Assembly (NCBI GenBank): GCA_022360105.1
Contig: JAKSDL010000427.1
Span: 1 to 16,032 of the forward strand
Reading direction: 5' to 3'
Length of the DNA: 16,032 nucleotides
From: Pseudomonadota bacterium
GTDB lineage: Bacteria; SAR324; XYD2-FULL-50-16; JAHJRI01
The notes under the pieces were generated by a model, which worked only from the letters and a program-made list of their open reading frames with translations, searched no databases and was not told the DNA's origin. The position numbers and the translations under genes are program-made. Of the stretch, positions 1 through 8,174 are shown piece after piece; within the stretch, counting starts at the first letter, position 1; every line of letters starts with the position of its first letter.

Positions 1-1127
1 TTCACTTGCACGGAATAGGGCGATTCGACTTCCAATTTCCGGATAAAGGGTTGGTTCTTTTTAGGCGGAATATATATATAATAAGTCTTGTCCGAAATCA
101 TTCTCAGCGATTCACCGTTAGCAGCAATTTCAAACAACGGATACAGTAATTTCTTGGTTGTAAAACTCCATTCAAACTCAAATCGCTGCCCCTCATGCTG
201 ATACCTGACAGCAGCATGATACTCTTTCCCCCAGTCCAACCGATTTAGAGGAAAAAGTGCAAACTCCTTATCGGAGAATTTTTGGTTTGGATCATTACTT
301 TTCCGCATCGTAAGAAAGGGCTCAACTTTAATCCATTCCTGTTGCTCCCATTCGAACAATTGAAAAGACAGTAGTTTAACTTCCGCATAAGCAGTTGGAT
401 TAAACTGAATGGACACCGGATAACCTGATACGGACATGTTTGGTAGCGGATCAGGAATTTCTTCATAAAAAACGACAGGAATATCCACACCCCCATTTGG
501 CGGCCAGACAACTATTTCGGGATTCTTCTCTTTTGTCCGGGTTTCGAGCTTATCAACCAGATCCACTGCCACTCGCTTCGTCCGTTTACAAAAATCCTGG
601 TAGTAATGACCTTCCCGTATGGTTGGTGCTGTTTTGCAGAATTGATTCAAACCTTCATTTCCCATGTTATAGACAACATTATATCCGCGATCAGCCCTGT
701 CCAAAGCAATGCCGATTTCATCTTTGGTAAAATCCAGAAAGCCAAAACGATGATAAATAGCCCCCATCAGCCCATCCACGGATGCCAGGGAATCACCATC
801 CCCCGTAGAATGATTTTCCGTCACGATGCGAGCATTGTAACCTTCCCTTAACGCACGATCGCTTGGATAAGTCCCGGTAAATCCAATTCTTCCTGAACTC
901 TCCACATGACTGATAATTCTGTTTCTTGATAGATACCTGGCATGATTGGCAGATGATCGTTCCAGAACGGGATTCCATTCAAAAGGAATCATTCCGGCTT
1001 GTGTTCTGAGCTGATTGAGATATTGGAAGGCAGCCCGGGCTTCCATGGTCAAATCCTGGGCCAGAGCGATAAAAGATGAGAACGTCAGTAGAGTTGCAAA
1101 CCAAAAACCAATCAGCTTATTCCTCAT
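1..1127 (-). CDS. Secreted CAP/SCP-domain protein with C-terminal Ig-like region (partial, 3' end outside window)
   Basis: The frame opens with ATG at 1127-1125 and stays open for 375 codons to the window edge. Residues 1-23 form a signal peptide: a basic start (MRNK), a hydrophobic core and an ALA cleavage site before Q24, with no lipobox cysteine. Residues about 30-155 match the bacterial CAP (SCP/PR-1-like, cysteine-rich secretory) family: YLNQLRTQAG at 36-45, NHARYL with H62, SH with H74, TENHS at 103-107, and the typical YHRFGFLD...EIGI block at 125-140. C164 and C180 could form a disulfide. Residues about 205-325 (WPPNGG, then a span ending EFEWSFTT) look like a beta-rich Ig-like domain, as in other two-domain CAP proteins. 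The start overlaps the stop of the upstream ATPase gene by 11 bp, suggesting translational coupling. The molecular role of most bacterial CAP proteins is unknown; envelope or extracellular location is inferred. Confidence 0.85.
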   Translation of the reverse strand, partial: MRNKLIGFWFATLLTFSSFIALAQDLTMEARAAFQYLNQLRTQAGMIPFEWNPVLERSSANHARYLSRNRIISHVESSGRIGFTGTYPSDRALREGYNARIVTENHSTGDGDSLASVDGLMGAIYHRFGFLDFTKDEIGIALDRADRGYNVVYNMGNEGLNQFCKTAPTIREGHYYQDFCKRTKRVAVDLVDKLETRTKEKNPEIVVWPPNGGVDIPVVFYEEIPDPLPNMSVSGYPVSIQFNPTAYAEVKLLSFQLFEWEQQEWIKVEPFLTMRKSNDPNQKFSDKEFALFPLNRLDWGKEYHAAVRYQHEGQRFEFEWSFTTKKLLYPLFEIAANGESLRMISDKTYYIYIPPKKNQPFIRKLEVESPYSVQV

Positions 1128-2601
1128 TTTTATCCTGCTTTTTTTGTTGCCATTCGCTTATAAACTGGAATACCGTGCGACCGGAAGGTTGATCGTGGTT
1201 GTTAAACTGTGCGAATTGATTGAATTCCTTTAACAGCTCGTCTGATGAATAGTTAATTCCGGTTTTATCCGCCGATCCAAAAAGAATTCTTTTAAGATCG
1301 TCAAATACGGGAACTTCATAAAAAAGTTTCATACCAAATCGATCATCGATTGCCCTTTTTTCGTCAATAAGCTGTTTTTGTTCGGGAAATCGTTCATCCA
1401 GTTCCCCGCGAAAAACCAGGTCCTTACGATTGGCAGTGGCTATCAGCAATATGTTTTTAGCAGGGTTGATAACACTGCCTTCTAAAATTGTCTTGAGATG
1501 TTTGTAATCGGAACTGTCTTGGTCAAAGCTGAGATCATCACAAAATAGAATGAACTTTTCAGGTTTATGATTCAAATACTCGGAAAGGGCAGGTATCAAT
1601 TCCAGATCTTCCTGGCTAATTTCAATCAATCTTAATCCCTTTTCCACAAAGGCATTCATCAATGCTAAGACACTGCTGGATTTTCCGGTTCCACGACCTC
1701 CCCAAAGCAGAACATGATGAGCAAATCGTGTTTCGATGAAATTCTGCGTGTTCTCCAGGAGTTTTTGTTTGTTAGTGTCAATACCGATCAACTGATCAAA
1801 TTCCAGCGATTTTTCCGGCAACACCCCCTGTAAGTTAAATCTGCCATCTGCGTATCTTTCAATAGTGAAGGCGGGAAAGCAGCTATACATTCCACCTGAA
1901 TTCTCCTGCCAGAATTCCAGCAATCTTGCAGGCATGTTGCTCCAGCCATCCTCATTGAATCGGCTGTTTAACATCTCCTCCAAAACTTTCGGGGGTTTTT
2001 TCTCATCATTTCCACTTTCCATTTGACCCAATGGATAAAGCTCAGGTCGGCATTTCGTTCCAATTTCGACCAGGTTTAAGAAACTCATGGCAAGATGATG
2101 AGGTGAGGCGGAATGTAGTTGTTCAAACAACCTGCAAACAGGGGTAAGATTTTCGAGACTAACCGGTTCCAGGTTGCTTTTGATCACACCGGAATCTGTT
2201 AGAATCAGCAGTAGCAATCGTTTCCAAGTATCCTTTTCAGACAACCCGTTTGTGTGTTTGACTGCATTCCAAACCTCCTGCCGAAAGCTGTTCCAAAGAG
2301 TAAAAAAGCCGTTATCACCACGAAGCTCCTGGTTGAGCCATTCATTGTGCCTGGCAAACAACAGGTCCAGTCCGTTCTCCTGTTTAATTTTCCACTGAAC
2401 CAGCAGTTCAGTTTCTATAAGTTCCATCAATTCCAAAAATAGAGAAAGAGGTGAACTCGATTGAAACAGATTTCGACAACCGGTGACCGTTACCTGATCC
2501 AGCACCCATCCCACAATATCGATCAAATTCTCATAGGCTTGATCGATTGCACCTTCATCCCATGTGCCGCTGTTAATCTTTTGGTTTTTTTGGTCAGTCA
2601 T
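1117..2601 (-). CDS. DUF815-family AAA+ ATPase
   Basis: This 494-residue protein has an AAA+ core in its C-terminal half: Walker A GGRGTGKSS at about 301-309, Walker B ILFCDD at about 351-356, and a sensor-1 strand LLIATANRKDL at about 385-395. The later blocks GELDERFPEQ and EKRAIDDRFGMKL match the DUF815 (predicted ATPase) family, whose hallmark is the FCDDLSF segment seen here. Residues 1-270 are an acidic, mainly helical N-terminal part without recognised motifs. There is no signal peptide or membrane segment, so it should be cytoplasmic. The biological function of DUF815 proteins is not established. It lies 19 bp after the M18 peptidase gene and overlaps the CAP gene, so it is the middle gene of a three-gene operon. 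No clear Shine-Dalgarno precedes ATG 2601, consistent with coupling to the upstream gene. Confidence 0.9.
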   Translation of the reverse strand: MTDQKNQKINSGTWDEGAIDQAYENLIDIVGWVLDQVTVTGCRNLFQSSSPLSLFLELMELIETELLVQWKIKQENGLDLLFARHNEWLNQELRGDNGFFTLWNSFRQEVWNAVKHTNGLSEKDTWKRLLLLILTDSGVIKSNLEPVSLENLTPVCRLFEQLHSASPHHLAMSFLNLVEIGTKCRPELYPLGQMESGNDEKKPPKVLEEMLNSRFNEDGWSNMPARLLEFWQENSGGMYSCFPAFTIERYADGRFNLQGVLPEKSLEFDQLIGIDTNKQKLLENTQNFIETRFAHHVLLWGGRGTGKSSSVLALMNAFVEKGLRLIEISQEDLELIPALSEYLNHKPEKFILFCDDLSFDQDSSDYKHLKTILEGSVINPAKNILLIATANRKDLVFRGELDERFPEQKQLIDEKRAIDDRFGMKLFYEVPVFDDLKRILFGSADKTGINYSSDELLKEFNQFAQFNNHDQPSGRTVFQFISEWQQKKQDKNEE

Positions 2602-2620
2602 TTGATAGTAAAGTCAATAA

Positions 2621-4060
2621 TTATAGATATTTATAAAATGCTTTGTAGGCCTTGTAAGTATGATAAACATCCGCTTTGGATGATATTTCAAATGGAGCAT
2701 GCATGGATAGGAGCGCGGGCCCGCAATCAGCCACTTCCATTCCAAATTTGGCAAGAAAATAGGCAATTGTTCCGCCGCCGCCCTGGTCAACCTTGCCTAA
2801 TTCGGCCGACTGCCATAATACTTGGTCTTTATTAAATGCCTGTCTTAATTCCGCCATAAACTCAGCATGGGCATCGTTTGTTCCAACCTTACCTCTCGAT
2901 CCCGCGTACTTGGTTAAACAAACACCGAATCCAATCTTTCCGGCATTCATGGATTCATTCACCTCTCTCCACTCTGGATCTATCCCGGCGTTCACATCAC
3001 AGGAAAGAAATTTGGAATTCGCAAGCGACTGAATCAAGGTGTTGTAATCCCCTTTTCCATAAAACTGAAGCACATCGTTAACTATTCTTTCAACCAGGTT
3101 AGAGTTTGCTCCGCTGTTACCCATTGAGCCGATTTCCTCTTTATCGAAAAAGGTAACGATCAGGTTTCTTTTTTTTACTTTACTCACCACATCCAACAGG
3201 GCCTGTAAACCACAGAATGCACACACACGGTCGTCCTGACCGTACGATCCGACAAAACTTCTGTCAAACCCGACGTCCCTGGCTTTACCAGCCGGCACCA
3301 CTTGCAATTCGGCGCTTACGAAGTCCTGCTCGGTAATGCCATGTGATCTATTTAAATAATCCAGAATCGCCAGTTTCACCGCGTCTTTTTCCGATTTGAA
3401 TTTATAGGGTATGGAACCGACAAGGATATTCAGTTGTTCTCCTTCAATTGCCGTTGCAATCGGTTTTTTGTTCTGATTTTTTGCCAAGTGCGGCAATAAG
3501 TCGTTGATGGTGAAAACCGGATCATTCCCCGATTCACCGATACAAATGGTTCTTGAAGATCCGTTTTCAAATACAATAGTGCCATGAAGCGCCAAAGGCC
3601 TGGTAACCCATTGGTATTTTTTTACCCCGCCGTAATAGTGGGTTTTCATATAAGCCATGTCCTCCGATTCGTACAAAGGCATTTGCTTGAGGTCAAGCCT
3701 CGGAGAATCAATGTGCGATCCGCTCATCAGAAAACCTCGGCCAAATGACTTCATATCATTGACCACCACCAAAGCTCCCGCTACATCGTTATATTTTAAA
3801 AATAACCGTTTGTTCGTTTTTTTTGCTTTCTTTATATCCACAAACCGGTGCTTTTTAGACCAGGATTCAATTGTAGAGATGGCCTCCCGTTCAGTTTTAC
3901 TGCTATTCAAGAAGTCTTTGTACCTTTCAGCAAGCCTGGAAATGTCATCCTGTTCTTGTTTTTTGATTCCATGCCAGGCTGATTTTTTTTTGAATAGTAA
4001 TTTCTCACCAAGTTTTTTAAGGGGATCGGTTTTCTTTTTATCCTTGACCGATTGCGCCAT
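2621..4060 (-). CDS. M18 family aminopeptidase (aspartyl aminopeptidase type)
   Basis: This is a 479-residue zinc aminopeptidase of the M18 family, normal in length. The metal and catalytic residues are all present: H116 in SGSHIDSPRLDLK, D276/D277 in YGQDDRVCAF, catalytic E308 and ligand E309 in FFDKEEIGS, D355 in SCDVNAGIDP, and H454 in SMHAPFEI. The KTHYYGGVKKYQWV block (139-152) and DQGGGG (425-430) are also typical of the family. M18 enzymes are usually cytoplasmic multimers that trim N-terminal, often acidic, residues from peptides. No signal peptide is present; the N-terminal 35 residues are lysine-rich. The start is well supported by GGAGG six bases before ATG 4060. It is the first gene of an operon with the DUF815 ATPase and CAP genes and has its own promoter candidate upstream. 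Confidence 0.95.
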   Translation of the reverse strand: MAQSVKDKKKTDPLKKLGEKLLFKKKSAWHGIKKQEQDDISRLAERYKDFLNSSKTEREAISTIESWSKKHRFVDIKKAKKTNKRLFLKYNDVAGALVVVNDMKSFGRGFLMSGSHIDSPRLDLKQMPLYESEDMAYMKTHYYGGVKKYQWVTRPLALHGTIVFENGSSRTICIGESGNDPVFTINDLLPHLAKNQNKKPIATAIEGEQLNILVGSIPYKFKSEKDAVKLAILDYLNRSHGITEQDFVSAELQVVPAGKARDVGFDRSFVGSYGQDDRVCAFCGLQALLDVVSKVKKRNLIVTFFDKEEIGSMGNSGANSNLVERIVNDVLQFYGKGDYNTLIQSLANSKFLSCDVNAGIDPEWREVNESMNAGKIGFGVCLTKYAGSRGKVGTNDAHAEFMAELRQAFNKDQVLWQSAELGKVDQGGGGTIAYFLAKFGMEVADCGPALLSMHAPFEISSKADVYHTYKAYKAFYKYL

Positions 4061-4166
4061 AATTCCTCCAAGTAATAATAAACGGCGATCGTATTTGAGT
4101 AAATGGCTGTGATCGTCCTATTGAAATGCAAAAATGATGTCTGAGTTGCTAATAAGACTTATTGGA

Positions 4167-4196
4167 ATATTAGTAGTCTCTTCAAACCCTAGTCAA
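4167..4196 (-). promoter_or_regulatory. Candidate sigma-70-type promoter of the peptidase operon
   Basis: On the minus strand, TTGACT (4196-4191) is followed after 18 bp by TAATAT (4172-4167). The predicted RNA start is about 100 bases before ATG 4060. A 13-bp palindrome, AATAAG-A-CTTATT, lies at 4151-4163, immediately beyond the -10 box, where an operator could act. Judged by consensus matching only. Confidence 0.35.
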
Positions 4197-4261
4197 TCTA
4201 AAACGGCGTAGCTGCAGATATAGCAAAGGTTTACGACTTGGTGCCAAATGATAAGGGGAGG

Positions 4262-4302
4262 GAAAAACGGGCAGACTAAGTTCCTATTTGATCTGCCTGC
4301 CC
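4262..4302 (-). terminator. Probable intrinsic terminator of cheW
   Basis: Starting 16 bp after the cheW stop codon, the minus strand can pair GGGCAG (4302-4297) with CTGCCC (4274-4269). This gives a 6-bp GC-rich stem with a rather long 22-nt loop, followed by CG and a run of five T. An overlapping register, GGCAGA with TCTGCC, is also possible. The form suits a rho-independent terminator that separates cheW from the peptidase operon. Confidence 0.55.
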
Positions 4303-4317
4303 ATCAGATATGATAAA

Positions 4318-4833
4318 TTAGGCAAGTTCTTTAATTTTATCCAGCTCTTCCTCGTAGAGAATCTTTTCTATGTCCAGTAGAATTTTCACTTTCTCTCCGA
4401 TTTTACCCATACCCTGAATATAGCTGCTTCCAATTCCGGAATGGGTTCTTGGAGGAGGATCAATCTGATTTTCAGGAATATCGACCACTTCGTTGACTGT
4501 ATCCACAATCAAGCCGATGGAAATGTTATTGATCTGTACAACGATGATGCAGGTGCGATCATCGTAGTCTCTGGAATCCAAACCAAAACGTTTGCGGATA
4601 TCCATGACTGAAATTACGTTTCCACGCAGGTTAATTACCCCGATAATAAAACCAGGCATATCAGGAACTTTTGTAATTTCCTGCATGACAATAATCTCAA
4701 TAATATGGCGAATCTCAATTCCGTACTCTTCGTTACCGAGGCGAAAAGATAGGTATTTATCTTTTTGAGTATCCTCATCCAATTCATCATAAAGATCTGT
4801 TTCAAAATCGGTTCTTTCTTTAACAGCTTCCAT
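4318..4833 (-). CDS. cheW: CheW-family chemotaxis coupling protein
   Basis: This 171-residue protein is a single CheW domain (about residues 25-165) behind a short acidic N-terminal tail. Family landmarks are KYLSFRLGNEEYGIEI, the VPDMPGFIIGVINLRGNVISVMDIRKRFGL block, and GLIVDTVNEVVDI in the second half. CheW links methyl-accepting receptors to the histidine kinase CheA at the membrane-bound signalling array; no response-regulator or kinase domain is present, so it is CheW rather than CheV or CheA. AGGAG lies a few bases before ATG 4833 and fixes the start. No other chemotaxis gene is in the window, so it looks like an orphan cheW, placed 219 bp downstream of topA in the same orientation. 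A probable terminator follows it. Confidence 0.93.
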   Translation of the reverse strand: MEAVKERTDFETDLYDELDEDTQKDKYLSFRLGNEEYGIEIRHIIEIIVMQEITKVPDMPGFIIGVINLRGNVISVMDIRKRFGLDSRDYDDRTCIIVVQINNISIGLIVDTVNEVVDIPENQIDPPPRTHSGIGSSYIQGMGKIGEKVKILLDIEKILYEEELDKIKELA

Positions 4834-4947
4834 CTTTTCTCCTAAAATGTCCGAAACATTTTTAGTTTCGTTCAGTTTATTCTGAAATTTCTATCAGAAT
4901 GGCTTTTTTAAATCTTGTTACGAGTTGATGATGACCTTTCAAAATCA

Positions 4948-4970
4948 GACTTAACCATTAATATTAAGTC
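4948..4970. repeat. Short inverted repeat in the cheW leader region
   Basis: GACTTAA (4948-4954) and TTAAGTC (4964-4970) form a 7-bp inverted repeat with a 9-nt spacer, about 115 bp before the cheW start. It could be an operator or a weak RNA hairpin. No downstream T-run suits a topA terminator. Confidence 0.3.
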
Positions 4971-5052
4971 ATTGAATAACACTTGCTGGTAATTCTATTC
5001 TATCTTTAGTGTATTATACAATAAGGTATTTTACAAGATTGTTGTCAGAAAG

Positions 5053-7623
5053 CTATTTTTTTTTCTTTCTTCCTCTACGAGGTTTAGCTGCCGCCTTTGC
5101 CGCCAATAGATCTACTGCTTCATCCAATGTAATTGCCGTGTGGTCCTTGTCTTTCGGAATTGAAGCATTTATTTTTTGGTGTTTGACATAGGGTCCGTAT
5201 GGTCCTACAAAAACATTTACAGGATTTCCATCTTCCGGATGAGGTCCCAGTTCTTTTAATGGTTCCGCAGATTTTCTCCTGGTGCGTTTGGGTACGCTAA
5301 GAATTTCCAAAGCCCTTTCCAAACTAACATCGATAATACTGTCTGTGGCTGTTAATGACCGGTAATCCTTACCGGACCCGGGATCTTCATGGACGAGATA
5401 AGAGCCATACCTGCTGATTCCCACCATCACTCTTCCGCCTGTATCCGGATGTTTTCCCAATTCTCTGGGAAGGGACAATAATGAAAGGGCGACTTCCATA
5501 TTTACTTCAGATTCTTTCATCCCCTTAGGCAGAGTCACCCGTTTCGGTTTTGCCTTGCCTTCTTCAACTTCACCAAGCTGGATATATGGACCGTAAGTGC
5601 CGTTTAACAGGTAAACCGGTTGCGACGTTTCCGGATGGATGCCCAGTTCCTGTGATCCCTTTTTTTGCTGCATCAGAATCAAGTCGACCATTTCCTGATT
5701 TAACTCAGCCGGGCTAACATCCTGGGGAATCGATGCTGTTGTTTTTTCTTCTTCATCAAGGGTTTCCAGGTAAGGACCATAGCGACCAATACAGATTCTG
5801 GCCTTGATATCATCAAACTTGAGATTACGAAATTCTCCGGGTGGTATTTCTTCAATCTTGCTCTCGGTAATATTCTGAATGCCTTTCTTTCCCAGAAAAA
5901 ACTTCTTCATGTAAGGCAGCCATTCCGTTTCATTACTGGCAATCTCATCCAATACCTGCTCCATTTTGGCAGTAAATCCCGGATCAACCAGGTCTTTAAA
6001 ATGCGTTTCCATTAACCCGGAAACAGCAAATGCTACAAAACTGGGAACCAGGGTGTGATTTTGAATCTTCACATACCCCCTGCTGACAATGGTATCGATG
6101 ATAGTGGCATAAGTGCTGGGCCTGCCGATACCTTCCGTTTCCAGTTTCTTAACCAGGGATGCTTCGGTATATCTATGCGGAGGAAGGGTTTCATGACCAT
6201 CTGCTGTTAGTTCTTCGCACTTTACTTTTTCTTTGGGTTTCAAATCGGGGAGTACAATTTCCTTGCTGTCCAGCATTTCATCAGGATCATCGCTTCCTTC
6301 GACATATGCCCTGAAAAAACCGGGAAACTCAATGCGCTTTCCCTTGGCACGGAAAATGGCTTCTTCCGCTTCAATGTTTGCCGTTATATGAACCTGCTTT
6401 GCATCCTTCATCTGTGTCGCCACGGTCCGCTTCCAAATCAGTTCATACAGACTTAGCTCCACTCCTGTCAGATCAGATTTTTTAGGAAGGGTAAAGGTGC
6501 TTCCCGCCGGTCGGATGGCCTCGTGAGCTTCCTGTGCGCCTTTACTTTTAGACTTGAATTCCCGTGGTTTTACTGTCAGGTATTCATCCCCGTACATGGA
6601 AGTGACACATTTCCTGGCGGCTTTCATGGCTTGATCGGACAGATTGACTGAGTCAGTACGCATATAGGTGATAAATCCGCGCTCATACAATCCCTGGGCA
6701 ACTTGCATGGCTTTGCGGGGAGATAGTCTTAACTTCCTGTTTGCTTCTTGTTGCAACGTCGAAGTGATGAATGGTGGTGCGGGTTTAACGGTGGAAGGTT
6801 TCTCATCAACGGATTCCACAACCCAGTCTTTATCCAACAAGCGACTTTCCAGGGTCCGTGCATCTTTTTCATCCAGAAGTAATACTTTTTTGCCTTTGGC
6901 TATTTTGCCTGTGTTCTCATCAAAATCCTTTCCGGTCGCAATCCTCTTACCGTCAAGAGAATGAAGCTTGGCCTGGAATGATGTTTTATCTTTTTTCAGT
7001 GTGGCCTTTAAATCCCAATAATGACCTTTTTTAAAGGCTCTTCTCTCTCGTTCTCTTAATACTATCAGTCTTACCGATACGGATTGAACCCTCCCTGCAG
7101 ACAATCCGGTAGCGATTTTTTTCCACAACAAAGGAGATATAGTATAACCATACAACCGATCCAGAATTCTCCTGGTTTCCTGGGCTCTGACAAGGGATGT
7201 GTCAATTTCCCGACAATTCTTCAATGAATTGGATATCGCCGTTTTGGTAATTTCATGAAAAACCATCCGCTTAATGGGGACCTTCGGCTTGAGTACTTCA
7301 ATTAAATGCCAGCTGATGCTTTCTCCTTCACGATCCTCGTCAGTTGCCAGTATGACTTCATCAGCATTTTTAATGGCATCCTTGAGTTCTTTGACAACCT
7401 TCTTCTTTCCCTTGGGAATAACGTACAGCGGCTCAAAGTTTTTAGTTACATTGACGCCCAGTTGAGACCAAGATTCTTTTTTAACTTTTTCAGGTATTTC
7501 GGCTGCAGATTGTGGTAAGTCACGGACATGACCCATGGAAGCCACGACTTTATAGCCTTTTGGAAGAAAATCTTTGATGGTTCTTGCTTTTGTTGGTGAT
7601 TCGACAATTACTACAGAAGTCAT
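5053..7623 (-). CDS. topA: DNA topoisomerase I (type IA)
   Basis: This 856-residue enzyme relaxes negative supercoils by transient single-strand cleavage. The N-terminal TOPRIM domain has VVIVESPTKA (4-13) and the metal-binding DEDREGE (95-101). The cleavage core shows SAGRVQSVSVRLIV (175-188), GFITYMRTDS with catalytic Y320, and TEGIGRPSTYATII (496-509). Instead of cysteine zinc fingers, the C-terminus carries four topoisomerase C-terminal repeats marked by YGPY or YGSY at about 615, 677, 739 and 809, then a basic tail RRGRKKKK. Such finger-free TopA proteins occur in several phyla, whereas E. coli TopA has zinc fingers. The tail is encoded by a run of nine A before TAG, a possible slippage site. 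Translation starts at ATG 7623 with only a weak AAAGG upstream. A good promoter candidate lies about 60-90 bp upstream. Confidence 0.97.
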   Translation of the reverse strand: MTSVVIVESPTKARTIKDFLPKGYKVVASMGHVRDLPQSAAEIPEKVKKESWSQLGVNVTKNFEPLYVIPKGKKKVVKELKDAIKNADEVILATDEDREGESISWHLIEVLKPKVPIKRMVFHEITKTAISNSLKNCREIDTSLVRAQETRRILDRLYGYTISPLLWKKIATGLSAGRVQSVSVRLIVLRERERRAFKKGHYWDLKATLKKDKTSFQAKLHSLDGKRIATGKDFDENTGKIAKGKKVLLLDEKDARTLESRLLDKDWVVESVDEKPSTVKPAPPFITSTLQQEANRKLRLSPRKAMQVAQGLYERGFITYMRTDSVNLSDQAMKAARKCVTSMYGDEYLTVKPREFKSKSKGAQEAHEAIRPAGSTFTLPKKSDLTGVELSLYELIWKRTVATQMKDAKQVHITANIEAEEAIFRAKGKRIEFPGFFRAYVEGSDDPDEMLDSKEIVLPDLKPKEKVKCEELTADGHETLPPHRYTEASLVKKLETEGIGRPSTYATIIDTIVSRGYVKIQNHTLVPSFVAFAVSGLMETHFKDLVDPGFTAKMEQVLDEIASNETEWLPYMKKFFLGKKGIQNITESKIEEIPPGEFRNLKFDDIKARICIGRYGPYLETLDEEEKTTASIPQDVSPAELNQEMVDLILMQQKKGSQELGIHPETSQPVYLLNGTYGPYIQLGEVEEGKAKPKRVTLPKGMKESEVNMEVALSLLSLPRELGKHPDTGGRVMVGISRYGSYLVHEDPGSGKDYRSLTATDSIIDVSLERALEILSVPKRTRRKSAEPLKELGPHPEDGNPVNVFVGPYGPYVKHQKINASIPKDKDHTAITLDEAVDLLAAKAAAKPRRGRKKKK

Positions 7624-7681
7624 TCAGGCCTTTGCTGGGAATTAGATATTGATATTTGAAAACGTAACCTAAAGATATTGA

Positions 7682-7710
7682 AATAAAAACGACCTTGGCG
7701 AAACTGTCAA
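7682..7710 (-). promoter_or_regulatory. Candidate sigma-70-type promoter of topA
   Basis: A perfect -35 TTGACA (7710-7705) is separated by 17 bp from TTTATT (7687-7682, four of six consensus positions). Position and orientation fit transcription of topA, with a leader of roughly 55 bases. Confidence 0.45.
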
Positions 7711-8091
7711 GTGCAAAACATTAAAATTGTTTAAATACAAAGGTAAAGATAGGATCAATCTTGTTCATCATCAACAATCTTATCCAACAAAATCTATCTG
7801 CTCATGGTTTTGTTTCATCATTTTTGAATCGTAAACAACAGGCTTTGCAGATCGACAAACCGACTTATCAAGTGATTGATAGACGCCGATGTAACGAATC
7901 CAGCCATCGCCGTGCACTTGTAATTATTTAAACATACTACAAATTTCAATCAATCTGCAACCTGTTTTACTGGAACAACTGCCTTTGCTGCTGTTCTATC
8001 ATCCTCTCATTGCCGGTTATTTTGTTTTTGTCTTATTGAATTTTTTGTAAACACTTTCGTCTTGCTATTCCAACCAATCACATTCGGACAA
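7711..8091. other. Intergenic stretch between divergent topA and GH77-like genes
   Basis: The full gap from the topA start to the GH77-like start is 551 bp. Apart from the two promoter candidates listed separately, I see no open frame with coding character, no tRNA-like fold and no strong hairpin in this AT-rich stretch. Confidence 0.5.
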
Positions 8092-8120
8092 TTGTACTTC
8101 AATCCAAGATAAGTTATTAT
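8092..8120 (+). promoter_or_regulatory. Candidate sigma-70-type promoter of the GH77-like gene
   Basis: TTGTAC (8092-8097) is followed after exactly 17 bp by TATTAT (8115-8120, five of six consensus positions). The RNA start would be near 8127, giving a leader of about 48 bases to ATG 8175. The -35 box is weak. Confidence 0.4.
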
Positions 8121-8174
8121 CTGCGACAGAATAGACAATACAATCAATTTATGATCTTACCATTAAGGACTCGT

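Noticed and set aside
66..82. TA-repeat microsatellite
   Set aside because: It is only a few units long and codes in frame for Tyr/Ile residues within the CAP protein.
245..978. Separate small minus-strand genes at 245-511 and 793-978
   Set aside because: They lie in other frames of the continuous CAP-protein reading frame, which has a signal peptide and domain matches and explains the whole region.
4220..4260. Sigma-54 promoter (TGGCAC on the minus strand) upstream of the peptidase operon
   Set aside because: The following TTGC is 14 bp away rather than the required 5 bp.
4880..4899. Terminator hairpin TTCTGA/TCAGAA followed by T-rich sequence on the plus strand
   Set aside because: No plus-strand gene ends here, the stem is AT-rich and short, and it lies in the cheW leader.
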